Of a DNA stretch of 64,000 nucleotides, positions 46,006 through 54,045 are shown one piece after another. Positions within the stretch are counted from its first letter, which is position 1. The number at the start of each line of letters is the position of its first letter. This DNA is from Aquibium pacificus (lineage in GTDB: Bacteria > Pseudomonadota > Alphaproteobacteria > Rhizobiales > Rhizobiaceae), in assembly GCF_040839445.1 (NCBI RefSeq), contig NZ_JBDPGJ010000001.1, positions 124,001 to 188,000 on the forward strand, in the 5' to 3' direction. The translations under genes were made by a program, and so were the position numbers. The notes beneath the pieces are model-generated. The model was not told the DNA's origin. It made no database searches and saw only the letters and a program-made list of their open reading frames with translations.

Positions 46006-47565
46006 ATGAAGATCTTCGCCTACAAGCCCGGTCATGACGGCCATGTCGCCATGCTGGAGGACGGCGGGCTCGCTTTCTCGATCGAGGCGGAAAAGGATTC
46101 CGGCCCGCGCTACGGACCGATCACGCCCGAACTCCTTCTGCATGGCCTCGGGCTTTGCGGCGGCGTTCCCGACGTTCTCGCCGTCTCCGGCTGGATGGGC
46201 TCCTTCCGCCCGACGGGCGACCCGATCGGTGCGGGCTATTTCGGCCATGACGAGGAAAACATCATCGACCGGCCGCACCGCTTCATGGGCCGCGACATTC
46301 GCTATTTCTCCTCCTCGCACGAGCGTTCCCACATCGTCGGCAGCTACGCGATGTCGCCCTTCCCCCAGAGGCAGCCCTGTTATGCGCTGGTGTGGGAAGG
46401 CGTGCTCGGCAGCTTCTACCGCATCGACGAGGATTTGCAGGTTACGAAGCTCGGCACGCCGGTGAGCGGGCCGGGCCACAAATACGGTTTCCTCTATGGC
46501 CTGGCCGACCCGTCGTACCCGATTGACGCGCGCAAAAGCCGCCGCGAGGATGCCGGCAAGCTGATGGCGATCGCCGGCTACGGGCAACCGTCGGCCGAGA
46601 CGCCGCAGGAGCGCGCCCTGATCGAGCGGCTGATCGCGTGGGACGCCGTAACTGCCCCGTTGCGCAAGGCGGATTTCACCGACACGCCTTTCTGCAACAT
46701 CGGGCTGGAGACACCGGAGTTCCGCAACCTCGCCCGCCGTTTCCAGGACGCGGTCTTCGCGCGTTTCCTCGATTTCGCGAAGGCCGAGATGCCCGACGGC
46801 CTGCCGCTGCTGGTCTCCGGTGGTTGCGGTCTGAACTGCGACTGGAACAGCGAGTGGAAGGGGTCAGGCCTGTTCGCAGACGTCTTCGTCCAGCCCTGCA
46901 CCAACGATTCCGGCTCGGCGATCGGCACGGCGGCCGACGCGCAGTTCCGCCTCACCGGCGACGCCAAGATCGAATGGACCGCCTATGCCGGCGAGGCCTT
47001 CGTCCACGACGAGGCCGACCTGTCCGGTTTCGAGCCCGTGCCGATGCGGGAGGCCGAGATCGCCGAAAGGCTCGCGGACGGCGCGGTGCTCGCCTGGGTG
47101 CAGGGCCGCTACGAGATCGGCCCGCGGGCGCTCGGAAACCGCTCGCTGATCGCCGCTCCCTTCACCAGCGAAATGCACACGCGCCTCAATGCCATCAAGA
47201 AGCGGGAGGGCTTCCGGCCGATCGCGCCGATCCTGCTCGAGGACGAGATGGACCGATTGTTCGAGAACCACGGGCCGAGCCCGCATATGCTCTATTTCCA
47301 GCGCGTGAAGACCGACGCCATCAAGGCCGTGACGCATGTGGACGGCTCCGCGCGTGCGCAGACCGTGACGCGCGAGCAGAACCCCCAAATCCATGCGCTT
47401 CTCACCGAATTCAAGCGCGCCACGGGCTACGGCGTCCTGTGCAACACCTCGCTCAACTTCTCCGGCAAGGGCTTCATCAATCGCATGAGCGATCTCGTGC
47501 GCTACGCGAGGCAGACCGGTCTGGACGGCTTCGTCGTCGGCGACATGTTCTACCGCCGCACTTGA
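46006..47565 (+). CDS. NodU/CmcH-family O-carbamoyltransferase
   Basis: The 519-residue protein has the two-part carbamoyltransferase layout: an N-terminal Kae1-like domain with a metal-binding His pair in SSHERSHIVGSYA (about 104-116) and VSGGCGLNCDWN (about 265), and a C-terminal domain with GRYEIGPRALGNRSLIA (about 367-383) and YGVLCNTSLNFSGKG. Such enzymes transfer carbamoyl from carbamoyl phosphate through an adenylated intermediate to hydroxyl groups of sugars or antibiotics. There are no nod genes nearby, so NodU itself is unlikely. The FkbM methyltransferase and glycosyltransferases downstream make a glycan or secondary-metabolite target plausible. Confidence 0.9.
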   Translation: MKIFAYKPGHDGHVAMLEDGGLAFSIEAEKDSGPRYGPITPELLLHGLGLCGGVPDVLAVSGWMGSFRPTGDPIGAGYFGHDEENIIDRPHRFMGRDIRYFSSSHERSHIVGSYAMSPFPQRQPCYALVWEGVLGSFYRIDEDLQVTKLGTPVSGPGHKYGFLYGLADPSYPIDARKSRREDAGKLMAIAGYGQPSAETPQERALIERLIAWDAVTAPLRKADFTDTPFCNIGLETPEFRNLARRFQDAVFARFLDFAKAEMPDGLPLLVSGGCGLNCDWNSEWKGSGLFADVFVQPCTNDSGSAIGTAADAQFRLTGDAKIEWTAYAGEAFVHDEADLSGFEPVPMREAEIAERLADGAVLAWVQGRYEIGPRALGNRSLIAAPFTSEMHTRLNAIKKREGFRPIAPILLEDEMDRLFENHGPSPHMLYFQRVKTDAIKAVTHVDGSARAQTVTREQNPQIHALLTEFKRATGYGVLCNTSLNFSGKGFINRMSDLVRYARQTGLDGFVVGDMFYRRT

Positions 47566-47599
47566 TCAGCCGCTTGCCGCAACCGGCCCGTGTCGTCGG

Positions 47600-47629
47600 T
47601 TGCAGAAAATCCGGAAAACCCGCTAAGGT
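47600..47629 (+). promoter_or_regulatory. Candidate promoter ahead of the structured intergenic RNA
   Basis: TTGCAG (47600-47605) and TAAGGT (47624-47629) are spaced 18 bp apart just after the carbamoyltransferase gene. They would drive a transcript containing the hairpin 47674-47706 and the small ORF at 47741. The -10 box is poor, so this is tentative. Confidence 0.4.
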
Positions 47630-47673
47630 CGTTGCCGTCGAGGGCAGAAGCAGATCGCGCCGAAGCCAGCCGG

Positions 47674-47706
47674 CGCAACCGGGGAAGATGGGCTTCCCCG
47701 GCTGCG
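47674..47706 (+). other. Strong hairpin upstream of small ORF
   Basis: A perfect 9-bp stem (47679-47687 with 47693-47701) with loop ATGGG is extended by four more pairs beyond one mismatch. It has no T-run and is followed 35 nt later by a GGAGGTGA ribosome-binding site. It could be part of a small RNA or a leader that regulates translation. Confidence 0.55.
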
Positions 47707-47740
47707 GCAACAGCCTTGCTCTCGAACGGAGGTGACGATC

Positions 47741-47830
47741 ATGCGGCAAAAACCGTTGAGCGTCAGCTCCGAGAACAGGTGGACCCGGACTGGCTGGCAA
47801 GTCATCGTCCGAGTCCGCCTTTTCTCGTAG
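47741..47830 (+). CDS. Possible 29-residue small protein
   Basis: An ATG with a near-perfect Shine-Dalgarno (GGAGGTGA, 5-6 nt spacer) opens a 29-codon frame rich in Arg, Trp and Val (MRQKPLSVSSENRWTRTGWQ, ending LFS). It lies in a 358-bp region without any other gene, after a strong hairpin, and before converging with the FkbM gene. No homologue was recognised. It may be a real small basic protein, a leader peptide, or chance; the ribosome-binding site is the main support. Confidence 0.45.
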   Translation: MRQKPLSVSSENRWTRTGWQVIVRVRLFS

Positions 47831-47923
47831 GCGAACGGGGGGCGGGCGAAAGCTCGCTCTCCACCTCCGAATATAGTCGATCCGCATCTTTGCGGCAATG
47901 AGCGTGCTGCAACCGCTGCGGGT

Positions 47924-48781
47924 TCAGTGCTTTCCGGCACGACCACGGACCATAAGCACGTTCTCCGACGTTGCGGCCTGTCGATGATAGCCCTTCGCCG
48001 CGAGTTCGGCGAGGCAATCGCGCTCCCAGAGGTGCGAGAGCACGGTTTCGATGAGCATCGCCTTCGGCCAGAGGGCTTCCGGCGCCTGGTCGAACAGCGG
48101 CATCAGCGCGCGATCCTCAAAGCCCTCGACGTCGATCTTCAGGAGCTCGATCCTCGCGATCCCTAGGTCCGCCAGCGCCTGGCCCAACGGGGCGACCCCA
48201 ACCGTTTCGATGCTTCGCACCGCCCCGGCGCCCTCCCGAAGGAGCGACGCGTGGCCGATGTTGCCGCCGCCGTCGCTGAAGAGGTTCATCGAACCGGCTT
48301 CGCCAGCAATTGCGAGATTCCGCGCGGCGACGTTGCCGGCGCCGTTGGCCTGGAGGTTGAAGGCGAGCTTGCCGAAAGTGCGCGGATGGGGCTCGAAGGC
48401 GACGACGCGGGTGCCCGGGGCAGCCGTTCGCGCCACCCAGAGCGAGTAGGTGCCGATGTTCGCACCGATGTCCACGAACATCTTGCCGGGACCGACGAAG
48501 GGCCGGATGAGCGCATGTTCATCCGCCTCGGGGAGCCGGCCAAGACCCAGAAGCACCCGGTCGTCCCGGTTTTCCGCCGGATAGACCCGCACGTTCACGC
48601 CCTCGACAGTAACGTCGAACGGTCCGGGCCAGCGCCTGGCGAGGACTTTCCGAAGCCGTTTGCGCCAGCGGGTGGGGAAGGCCGACATCACCGTGAGCCG
48701 CCAGAGCATCCTGACGTACCATCCCGCCTGCAGCCGGCCGAATTCAGTGGTCGTGTCGAGCGGAGCCGGCGGGTGCGCCAT
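47924..48781 (-). CDS. FkbM-family SAM-dependent methyltransferase
   Basis: The 285-residue protein has a class I methyltransferase fold with the FkbM motifs: SAM-binding KMFVDIGANIGTYSLWVART (about 99-118), VVAFEPHPRTFGKLAFNLQA and LLKIDVEGFEDRALMPL (about 212-228). FkbM enzymes O-methylate sugars or natural products. The gene follows the MscS-type channel gene by 25 nt on the same strand and converges with the intergenic element after the carbamoyltransferase. Target unknown. Confidence 0.9.
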   Translation of the reverse strand: MAHPPAPLDTTTEFGRLQAGWYVRMLWRLTVMSAFPTRWRKRLRKVLARRWPGPFDVTVEGVNVRVYPAENRDDRVLLGLGRLPEADEHALIRPFVGPGKMFVDIGANIGTYSLWVARTAAPGTRVVAFEPHPRTFGKLAFNLQANGAGNVAARNLAIAGEAGSMNLFSDGGGNIGHASLLREGAGAVRSIETVGVAPLGQALADLGIARIELLKIDVEGFEDRALMPLFDQAPEALWPKAMLIETVLSHLWERDCLAELAAKGYHRQAATSENVLMVRGRAGKH

Positions 48782-48806
48782 GAAGCATTCGTCCTGATGG
48801 ATGATG

Positions 48807-51272
48807 TCAGAGCGCGGCGGCAGCCGCCTTTCCGCTATCGTTCGCCGCCGCCTGGGAATCGTCGACCACCGAGCGCACCGAGCCGGCGATCGCCCGCTTC
48901 TGTTCTTCGGTCAGGTCGTCGGCCTTCTGTCCGTCTGCCAGCCGAACCGTCACCTCGCGATGCGCGAAGCGGATGCCCTCCCTGGCGAAGACCTCCCGGA
49001 TGGCGGCGTAGACGACCTTTCGGGTCACGAACTGGTCGCCGGGACGGGTCATGAACTTGACCCGCACGATCATGGCCGAATCCTCCATCGAATAGACGCC
49101 CTGCGATTTCAGCGGCTGCAGAAAGAGGTGTCCGACCACGGGGTCTTCGAGCAGCCGCTGGCCGATCTTCTTGACCAGCTTGCGTACCTTCTCGATGTCG
49201 GTGTCGTAGGTGAGGCGCAGCGGCAGCTTCATCATCACCCAGTCGCGCGAATAGTTGGTGAGCTGGTGGATCTCTCCGAACGGTACCGTGTGAACCGCGC
49301 CGAGGTGGTGACGCAGCTGGAAGGAGCGCATGGATATCTTCTCTACCACGCCCTTCACGGTGCCGATCTCGATGTACTCGCCCTTCCGGAACGCATCGTC
49401 GAGCAGGAAGAATGCGCCGGAGAAGATGTCGCGGATCAGCGTCTGCGCGCCGAAACCGACCGCGATGCCGACCACGCCGGCGCCGGCGAAGAGCGGGCCG
49501 ATGTCGACGCCGAGATTGGCGAGCACCACCATGGCGCCGATTGCCACCAGGAGGGTGACGATCACGTTGCGGAAGATCGGCAGCAGCGTCGCGATGCGCG
49601 ACTGCCCCTTTCCGCTCTCTCCCTCGCCTTCGCCGGGATTTACCGCTCGGTCATCCAGCGTGCCGCCCTCCTCGATGATTTTGTGGTCGATGAAGCGGTT
49701 GACCGCGCGGTAGAGCGAGGCGGCGATGATGATGACCAGAAGAATGTCGAGTGATGAGGCGAACCAGTGCCCGCCCTCCCGGCCGAGGTCGGCGCCCCAC
49801 AAGCGGGCCAGTTCGCCGACGCAGACCACGAGGATGGTGGCCTGGATGGCGTTCTGGAAAAACTCCTTGAATGCCGGGAAGTAGGGCTGGACCGTCGCGG
49901 CAGGGCGCGACAGCGGAGCCATGACCGTCATCTCGTCGCCGTCCTCCAGCATTTCGCGGACGTCCTCGTTCATCTCGGCCATCATCTCCTTGGCCGCCTC
50001 GGCGCGGCGCCACGCGCGCCGCTCCGCCTGTATTTTCAGGAGCTGGCGTCTGCGGTGGGAGGCAGCGCGGCGCTCGTAGATGATCTCGAGGAGGAAGGCG
50101 GCGATCGCATAGGCGAAGACGCCGGCGACGAAGACCAGGATCGGCGCCAGGACCGGGACGTAGCCCCCTGGATGACCAAGGGCCAACCGCACCGAACTCA
50201 CGAGCCAGGCCAGGATGAGATAGATCAGTGTGACCGGGAGGGCGAGAAAGGCGATTGCCCGGCGCAGCGGTGCGCTTCGCGTGGCCTCCTCCCGGCCGAG
50301 CACGATGCCGTTCAGCTGGTTGTTGTGCCTGATCGCCATGCCGGCCATCATCGCCGCGCAGATGAACATGCCCAGGATGAAGGCGAGGTTCTGGGCGTCG
50401 TGGTTGATCGCGACCATCGAGATGCCGGACGTGCCGTCCGGCGCGGGCAGGATGAGGATCCAGCGGCACAATGCGATGATCGTCGCGCCGACCGCGAGAA
50501 TGATCACCCAGTCCCGGAACAGCCGCTCGGCCGCTTCGTCGGAAAGATTGATCAGCCTATGGGCCGATGCCCCGGGGGCAAAGAAGTTCCAGAAGATGAC
50601 GGTTCGCAGGATGCGATAGGCGACGTAGGTCGAGACGATGACGAAGATCGTCGCGCGCGAAGGTTCGTGGCCGGTGTCGAAGATCACCGCCACGAGGATG
50701 GCGGTCACCAGCATGACGGCGGAACTCAGCAGCGTCCAGCCGGCCCGCGCCAGGATGTAACCGAGCTTCGCCGACAGCCGCGGGTCGTCCGGCCGATAGA
50801 GGTAACGGAAGTGGTCGCGTCCCCAGCCGGTCATAAGCTTGAAGGCCAGCCGCCCCGCGATGAGACCGGCGACCGCGGTCACGACGGCGATGAGCAGCCA
50901 GTGCGGCTGGCCGTCCGGGCTCGCCGCGCGCAGCGATTCCGGCATGTACTTCAGGTAGATGATGGAGTTCGCCACCATCCGCTTCAGGTTCTCGCGCGCC
51001 TGCAGCAGGCTGTCGGGCGACAGCGTCATCGCCATCGGCATCTCCTCGGCGGGCGCGGCCGCCGAATTCGGCTGCACGACAATGACCGTGGAGCCGTCCT
51101 TGCGCGCCTGTTCGAGCAGCGCGTCGAGCCCGGCGGTCTGGCCGCTCGCTGCCGCCTCCTGGGCGTAGGCGGCGGGTCCGCCGGTCCAGGACATCGTCGC
51201 AATCGCCGCGAACGCCAGCATGGCCAGCAGCAGCACACGAGGCATTCGGAACCCACTCACCGACAGGAACAT
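48807..51272 (-). CDS. Large MscS-type mechanosensitive channel
   Basis: The 821-residue protein has a signal sequence (about residues 10-37), many membrane helices and a C-terminal MscS core: pore and beta-domain motifs GPLFAGAGVVGIAVGFGAQT (about 590-610) and LIRDIFSGAFFLLDDAFRKG followed by ISMRSFQLRHHLGAVHTVPF. It is much longer than E. coli MscS (286 residues) and resembles YbdG/YnaI-like or MscK-type channels with an extended N-terminal membrane part. It should release solutes under hypo-osmotic stress. A start at 51245 (nine codons later) is equally possible; GGAGG lies 14 nt before the ATG at 51272. Confidence 0.9.
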   Translation of the reverse strand: MFLSVSGFRMPRVLLLAMLAFAAIATMSWTGGPAAYAQEAAASGQTAGLDALLEQARKDGSTVIVVQPNSAAAPAEEMPMAMTLSPDSLLQARENLKRMVANSIIYLKYMPESLRAASPDGQPHWLLIAVVTAVAGLIAGRLAFKLMTGWGRDHFRYLYRPDDPRLSAKLGYILARAGWTLLSSAVMLVTAILVAVIFDTGHEPSRATIFVIVSTYVAYRILRTVIFWNFFAPGASAHRLINLSDEAAERLFRDWVIILAVGATIIALCRWILILPAPDGTSGISMVAINHDAQNLAFILGMFICAAMMAGMAIRHNNQLNGIVLGREEATRSAPLRRAIAFLALPVTLIYLILAWLVSSVRLALGHPGGYVPVLAPILVFVAGVFAYAIAAFLLEIIYERRAASHRRRQLLKIQAERRAWRRAEAAKEMMAEMNEDVREMLEDGDEMTVMAPLSRPAATVQPYFPAFKEFFQNAIQATILVVCVGELARLWGADLGREGGHWFASSLDILLVIIIAASLYRAVNRFIDHKIIEEGGTLDDRAVNPGEGEGESGKGQSRIATLLPIFRNVIVTLLVAIGAMVVLANLGVDIGPLFAGAGVVGIAVGFGAQTLIRDIFSGAFFLLDDAFRKGEYIEIGTVKGVVEKISMRSFQLRHHLGAVHTVPFGEIHQLTNYSRDWVMMKLPLRLTYDTDIEKVRKLVKKIGQRLLEDPVVGHLFLQPLKSQGVYSMEDSAMIVRVKFMTRPGDQFVTRKVVYAAIREVFAREGIRFAHREVTVRLADGQKADDLTEEQKRAIAGSVRSVVDDSQAAANDSGKAAAAAL

Positions 51273-51356
51273 CCGCAGCTATCCCACCTCCGCCGTTGTC
51301 TTCGCGCGCATCCGCCGCTACCCATCGCACGGTTGGGGCCAATCCTACGATAAATC

Positions 51357-51959
51357 ATGATCAAAAACACGTTCTACCTCGTGAGACACGGCCAGACCCG
51401 GTGGAACGAGGAGGGCCGTTTCCAGGGCCGCAGCGACATTCCCCTGAGCCCGGAGGGACGCCGGCAGGCGCTCGGGAACGCACGGCGGCTTCGCGCGCAC
51501 CTCGAAGCCGACCCGGCGGTCGCGCCTGGCATCGAAATCCTGAGTTCTCCTCTGGCGCGCTGCACAGAGACCATGCGTGTCATGGCCGATGAACTCGGCC
51601 TTCCGGAAACGGCGCGCAGGATCGATCCGAGGCTGATCGAGGCCGGGTTCGGCCGCTGGGAAGGGCTGACCACGCACGACGTCAAGGCGCGGTTCCCGGA
51701 GGAACGCCGGCTTCGCAAGGCGGACCGCTGGCGTTTCACCCCGCAGGGCGGGACGAGCCACGAGCAGACGGCGGCGGACATGCGCTCGCTGGTTGAAGGC
51801 CTGCCCGTCGGTCGGGGCTTCATTTTCGTTTCACACAGCGGCAATCTGCGCGTCATGTTCGCCATGCTACAGCGACTGGACGAAGCCGAAGCCATGCGCA
51901 TTCCGGTGCCGCACGATCGTGTTTTCGCATGGGACGGGGAGCGGCTCCAGGCGATCTGA
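51357..51959 (+). CDS. Histidine phosphatase family protein (phosphoglycerate-mutase-like)
   Basis: The 200-residue protein has the histidine phosphatase fold with the phospho-accepting His11 in LVRHGQTRWNEEGRFQGRSD, Glu in LIEAGFGRWEGL (about 92-103) and the second catalytic His in FVSHSGNLR (about 159-165). Members dephosphorylate sugar phosphates, cobalamin intermediates or nucleotides; the substrate is not evident. It is divergent from the MscS-type gene with 84 bp between starts and lies upstream of the peptide transporter. Confidence 0.9.
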   Translation: MIKNTFYLVRHGQTRWNEEGRFQGRSDIPLSPEGRRQALGNARRLRAHLEADPAVAPGIEILSSPLARCTETMRVMADELGLPETARRIDPRLIEAGFGRWEGLTTHDVKARFPEERRLRKADRWRFTPQGGTSHEQTAADMRSLVEGLPVGRGFIFVSHSGNLRVMFAMLQRLDEAEAMRIPVPHDRVFAWDGERLQAI

Positions 51960-52110
51960 GGGCGGCGGACGCGAGGCGGAACGACAGGAAAACAAATGCA
52001 TCTTCCGCTTCTTCTGCCCCTTGCCGCGACGTTGGGGAATTGCAAAACTCCGCTCCAATTCGACGGCCGGCGGCTTGGCTGCCCGTCATCGAAGTCTGGG
52101 GAGTGGGGCA

Positions 52111-54045
52111 GTGGCCGACACAGCGCTGCGTGGTATGGGAACGAACGCGTTGGGTGAGGTGCGAGACTTGTTGCGCATCGAGGATCTGCGGATCTCGATC
52201 GCTATTCAGCGTGCCAGTCTCCATGTCGTCAAGGGCGTGAGCTTCCGCGTTCCCGCCGGCAAGACCGTGGCGCTCGTCGGCGAGTCCGGCTCGGGCAAGT
52301 CGATCATCGCGCAGGCGATACTCGGCATCCTGCCGCGCGTCGCGTCCATAACCGGCGGACGGATCAGGTTCCGCGATCCGTTGCATCCCGGGTCGGAGAC
52401 AGACATCGCGGCGATCGATCCCTCGACGCCGGAGATGCGCTCGCTGCGCGGCGGCCGGATCGCGATGATCTTCCAGGAGCCGATGACATCGCTCTCGCCG
52501 CTGCACAAGATCGGCGACCAGGTCGAGGAGGCTCTCGTCCTGCATCGCGACGTGGCGTCCGGAGAGGCGCGCAAGCTCACCGAGGACATGCTCAACCTGG
52601 TCGGCTTCCCCGAGCCGCACCGCGCCTACGACATGTACCCGATGGAATTGTCGGGGGGTCTGCGCCAGCGCGCCATGATCGCCATGGCCCTGATCTGCCG
52701 TCCGGCCCTCCTGATCGCCGACGAGCCGACCACGGCACTCGACGTGACCGTGCAGGCGCAGGTGCTGGGGCTCCTGAAGTCGCTGCAGGCAAGGCTCGGC
52801 ATGTCCCTCCTGCTCATCACGCATGATCTCGGCGTCGTGGCGAACATGGCCGACGAGGTCGTCGTGATCTACAGCGGCGAGATCATGGAAGCGGGTCCGC
52901 TTGCCGACATCTTCGGCAAGCCGAGCCATGCCTACACGAAGGCGCTGATGAAGGCGGTTCCAGACCTCGACATGAAGCGTGGCGAAAAGCTCGTGGCGCT
53001 GCGCGAGGCGGAGAAGGTTATCCCCGAGGCGATGCGCAAGGCGGGAAGCGGCCGCACCGCTTCCGACAAGCCGCTTCTGTCCGTGCGCCATCTGTCGAAG
53101 ATATTCACGATCAAGTCCGGAAGCTGGTTCGGCGGCGAACATCGGCAGATTCACGCGGTCAACGACGTCTCCTTCGACGTGCGGCGTGGGGAATGCTTCG
53201 GCATCGTCGGCGAGAGCGGTTGCGGCAAGTCGACGATCAGCAAGCTGATCATGCGGGCCACGTCCGTGGACGAAGGTTCGATCCACTTCGACAACGGCCA
53301 TGTCGCCTGCGACGTGCGAAAGCTCGAAGGAAGGGCGCTGAAGGAGTTCCGAAAGCGCATCCAGATCGTGTTCCAGGATCCGTTCGGTTCGCTCAGTCCG
53401 AGGTCGACCATCCTGAACACGCTGCGCGAGCCGCTCGAGATCCACAGACAGGCGTCCGCCAGCGAGATCACGAAGATGGCATCCGACCTGATGGAACTCG
53501 TCGGGCTCAACCGCAGCCAGCTCAACCGCTATCCGCACAGCTTCTCGGGCGGGCAGCGCCAGCGCATCGGCATCGCCCGCGCGCTCGCCCTGTCGCCCGA
53601 CCTCCTGATCTGCGACGAGCCGGTCTCGGCGCTCGACGTCTCCGTGCAGGCGCAGATCCTGAACCTTTTGAAGTCGCTCCAGAGCGAATTGTCGCTGACG
53701 ATGATCTTCATCTCCCACAACCTCGCGGTGGTGAAATACATCGCCGACCGGATCGCGGTGATGCGGCGAGGGCGCATCGTCGAGATCGCCGATTGCGAGA
53801 CGCTGTTTGCCCGGCCCGTCCACCCGTACACGCAGCGGCTCCTGAGTGCCGTGCCGAGCGCCAGCCTCGATCGCAAGCTCGACTTCTCGGACCAGTTGGG
53901 CGAGGACTGCGATCCGAGCGAATTGTGGGCGCCCGAGTTCAGGAGCACGCAGGAGGACGGTCGCGACCTTTCCCTCGTCCCGGTCGGCTCCGGTCACCTC
54001 GTCCTTGCCCGTGAAATGCCGATCCGCGAAAGGATACCAGCATGA
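52111..54045 (+). CDS. Peptide/opine-type ABC transporter, fused double ATPase
   Basis: The 644-residue protein contains two OppD/OppF-type ATPase halves in one chain: Walker A GESGSGKS (about residue 57) and GESGCGKS (about 370), signatures LSGGLRQRAM and FSGGQRQRIG, and Walker B motifs LLIADEPTTALDV and LLICDEPVSALDV. It energises an oligopeptide-type importer. The GTG at 52111 is preferred because GGGGAG lies 7 nt upstream; the ATG at 52135 has no ribosome-binding site but is possible. It overlaps the binding-protein gene by four bases. Confidence 0.93.
   Translation: MADTALRGMGTNALGEVRDLLRIEDLRISIAIQRASLHVVKGVSFRVPAGKTVALVGESGSGKSIIAQAILGILPRVASITGGRIRFRDPLHPGSETDIAAIDPSTPEMRSLRGGRIAMIFQEPMTSLSPLHKIGDQVEEALVLHRDVASGEARKLTEDMLNLVGFPEPHRAYDMYPMELSGGLRQRAMIAMALICRPALLIADEPTTALDVTVQAQVLGLLKSLQARLGMSLLLITHDLGVVANMADEVVVIYSGEIMEAGPLADIFGKPSHAYTKALMKAVPDLDMKRGEKLVALREAEKVIPEAMRKAGSGRTASDKPLLSVRHLSKIFTIKSGSWFGGEHRQIHAVNDVSFDVRRGECFGIVGESGCGKSTISKLIMRATSVDEGSIHFDNGHVACDVRKLEGRALKEFRKRIQIVFQDPFGSLSPRSTILNTLREPLEIHRQASASEITKMASDLMELVGLNRSQLNRYPHSFSGGQRQRIGIARALALSPDLLICDEPVSALDVSVQAQILNLLKSLQSELSLTMIFISHNLAVVKYIADRIAVMRRGRIVEIADCETLFARPVHPYTQRLLSAVPSASLDRKLDFSDQLGEDCDPSELWAPEFRSTQEDGRDLSLVPVGSGHLVLAREMPIRERIPA

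Noticed and set aside
46006..47565. Naming the carbamoyltransferase nodU
   Set aside because: No nodulation genes, nod box or symbiosis-island features are present; family membership alone does not support that role.
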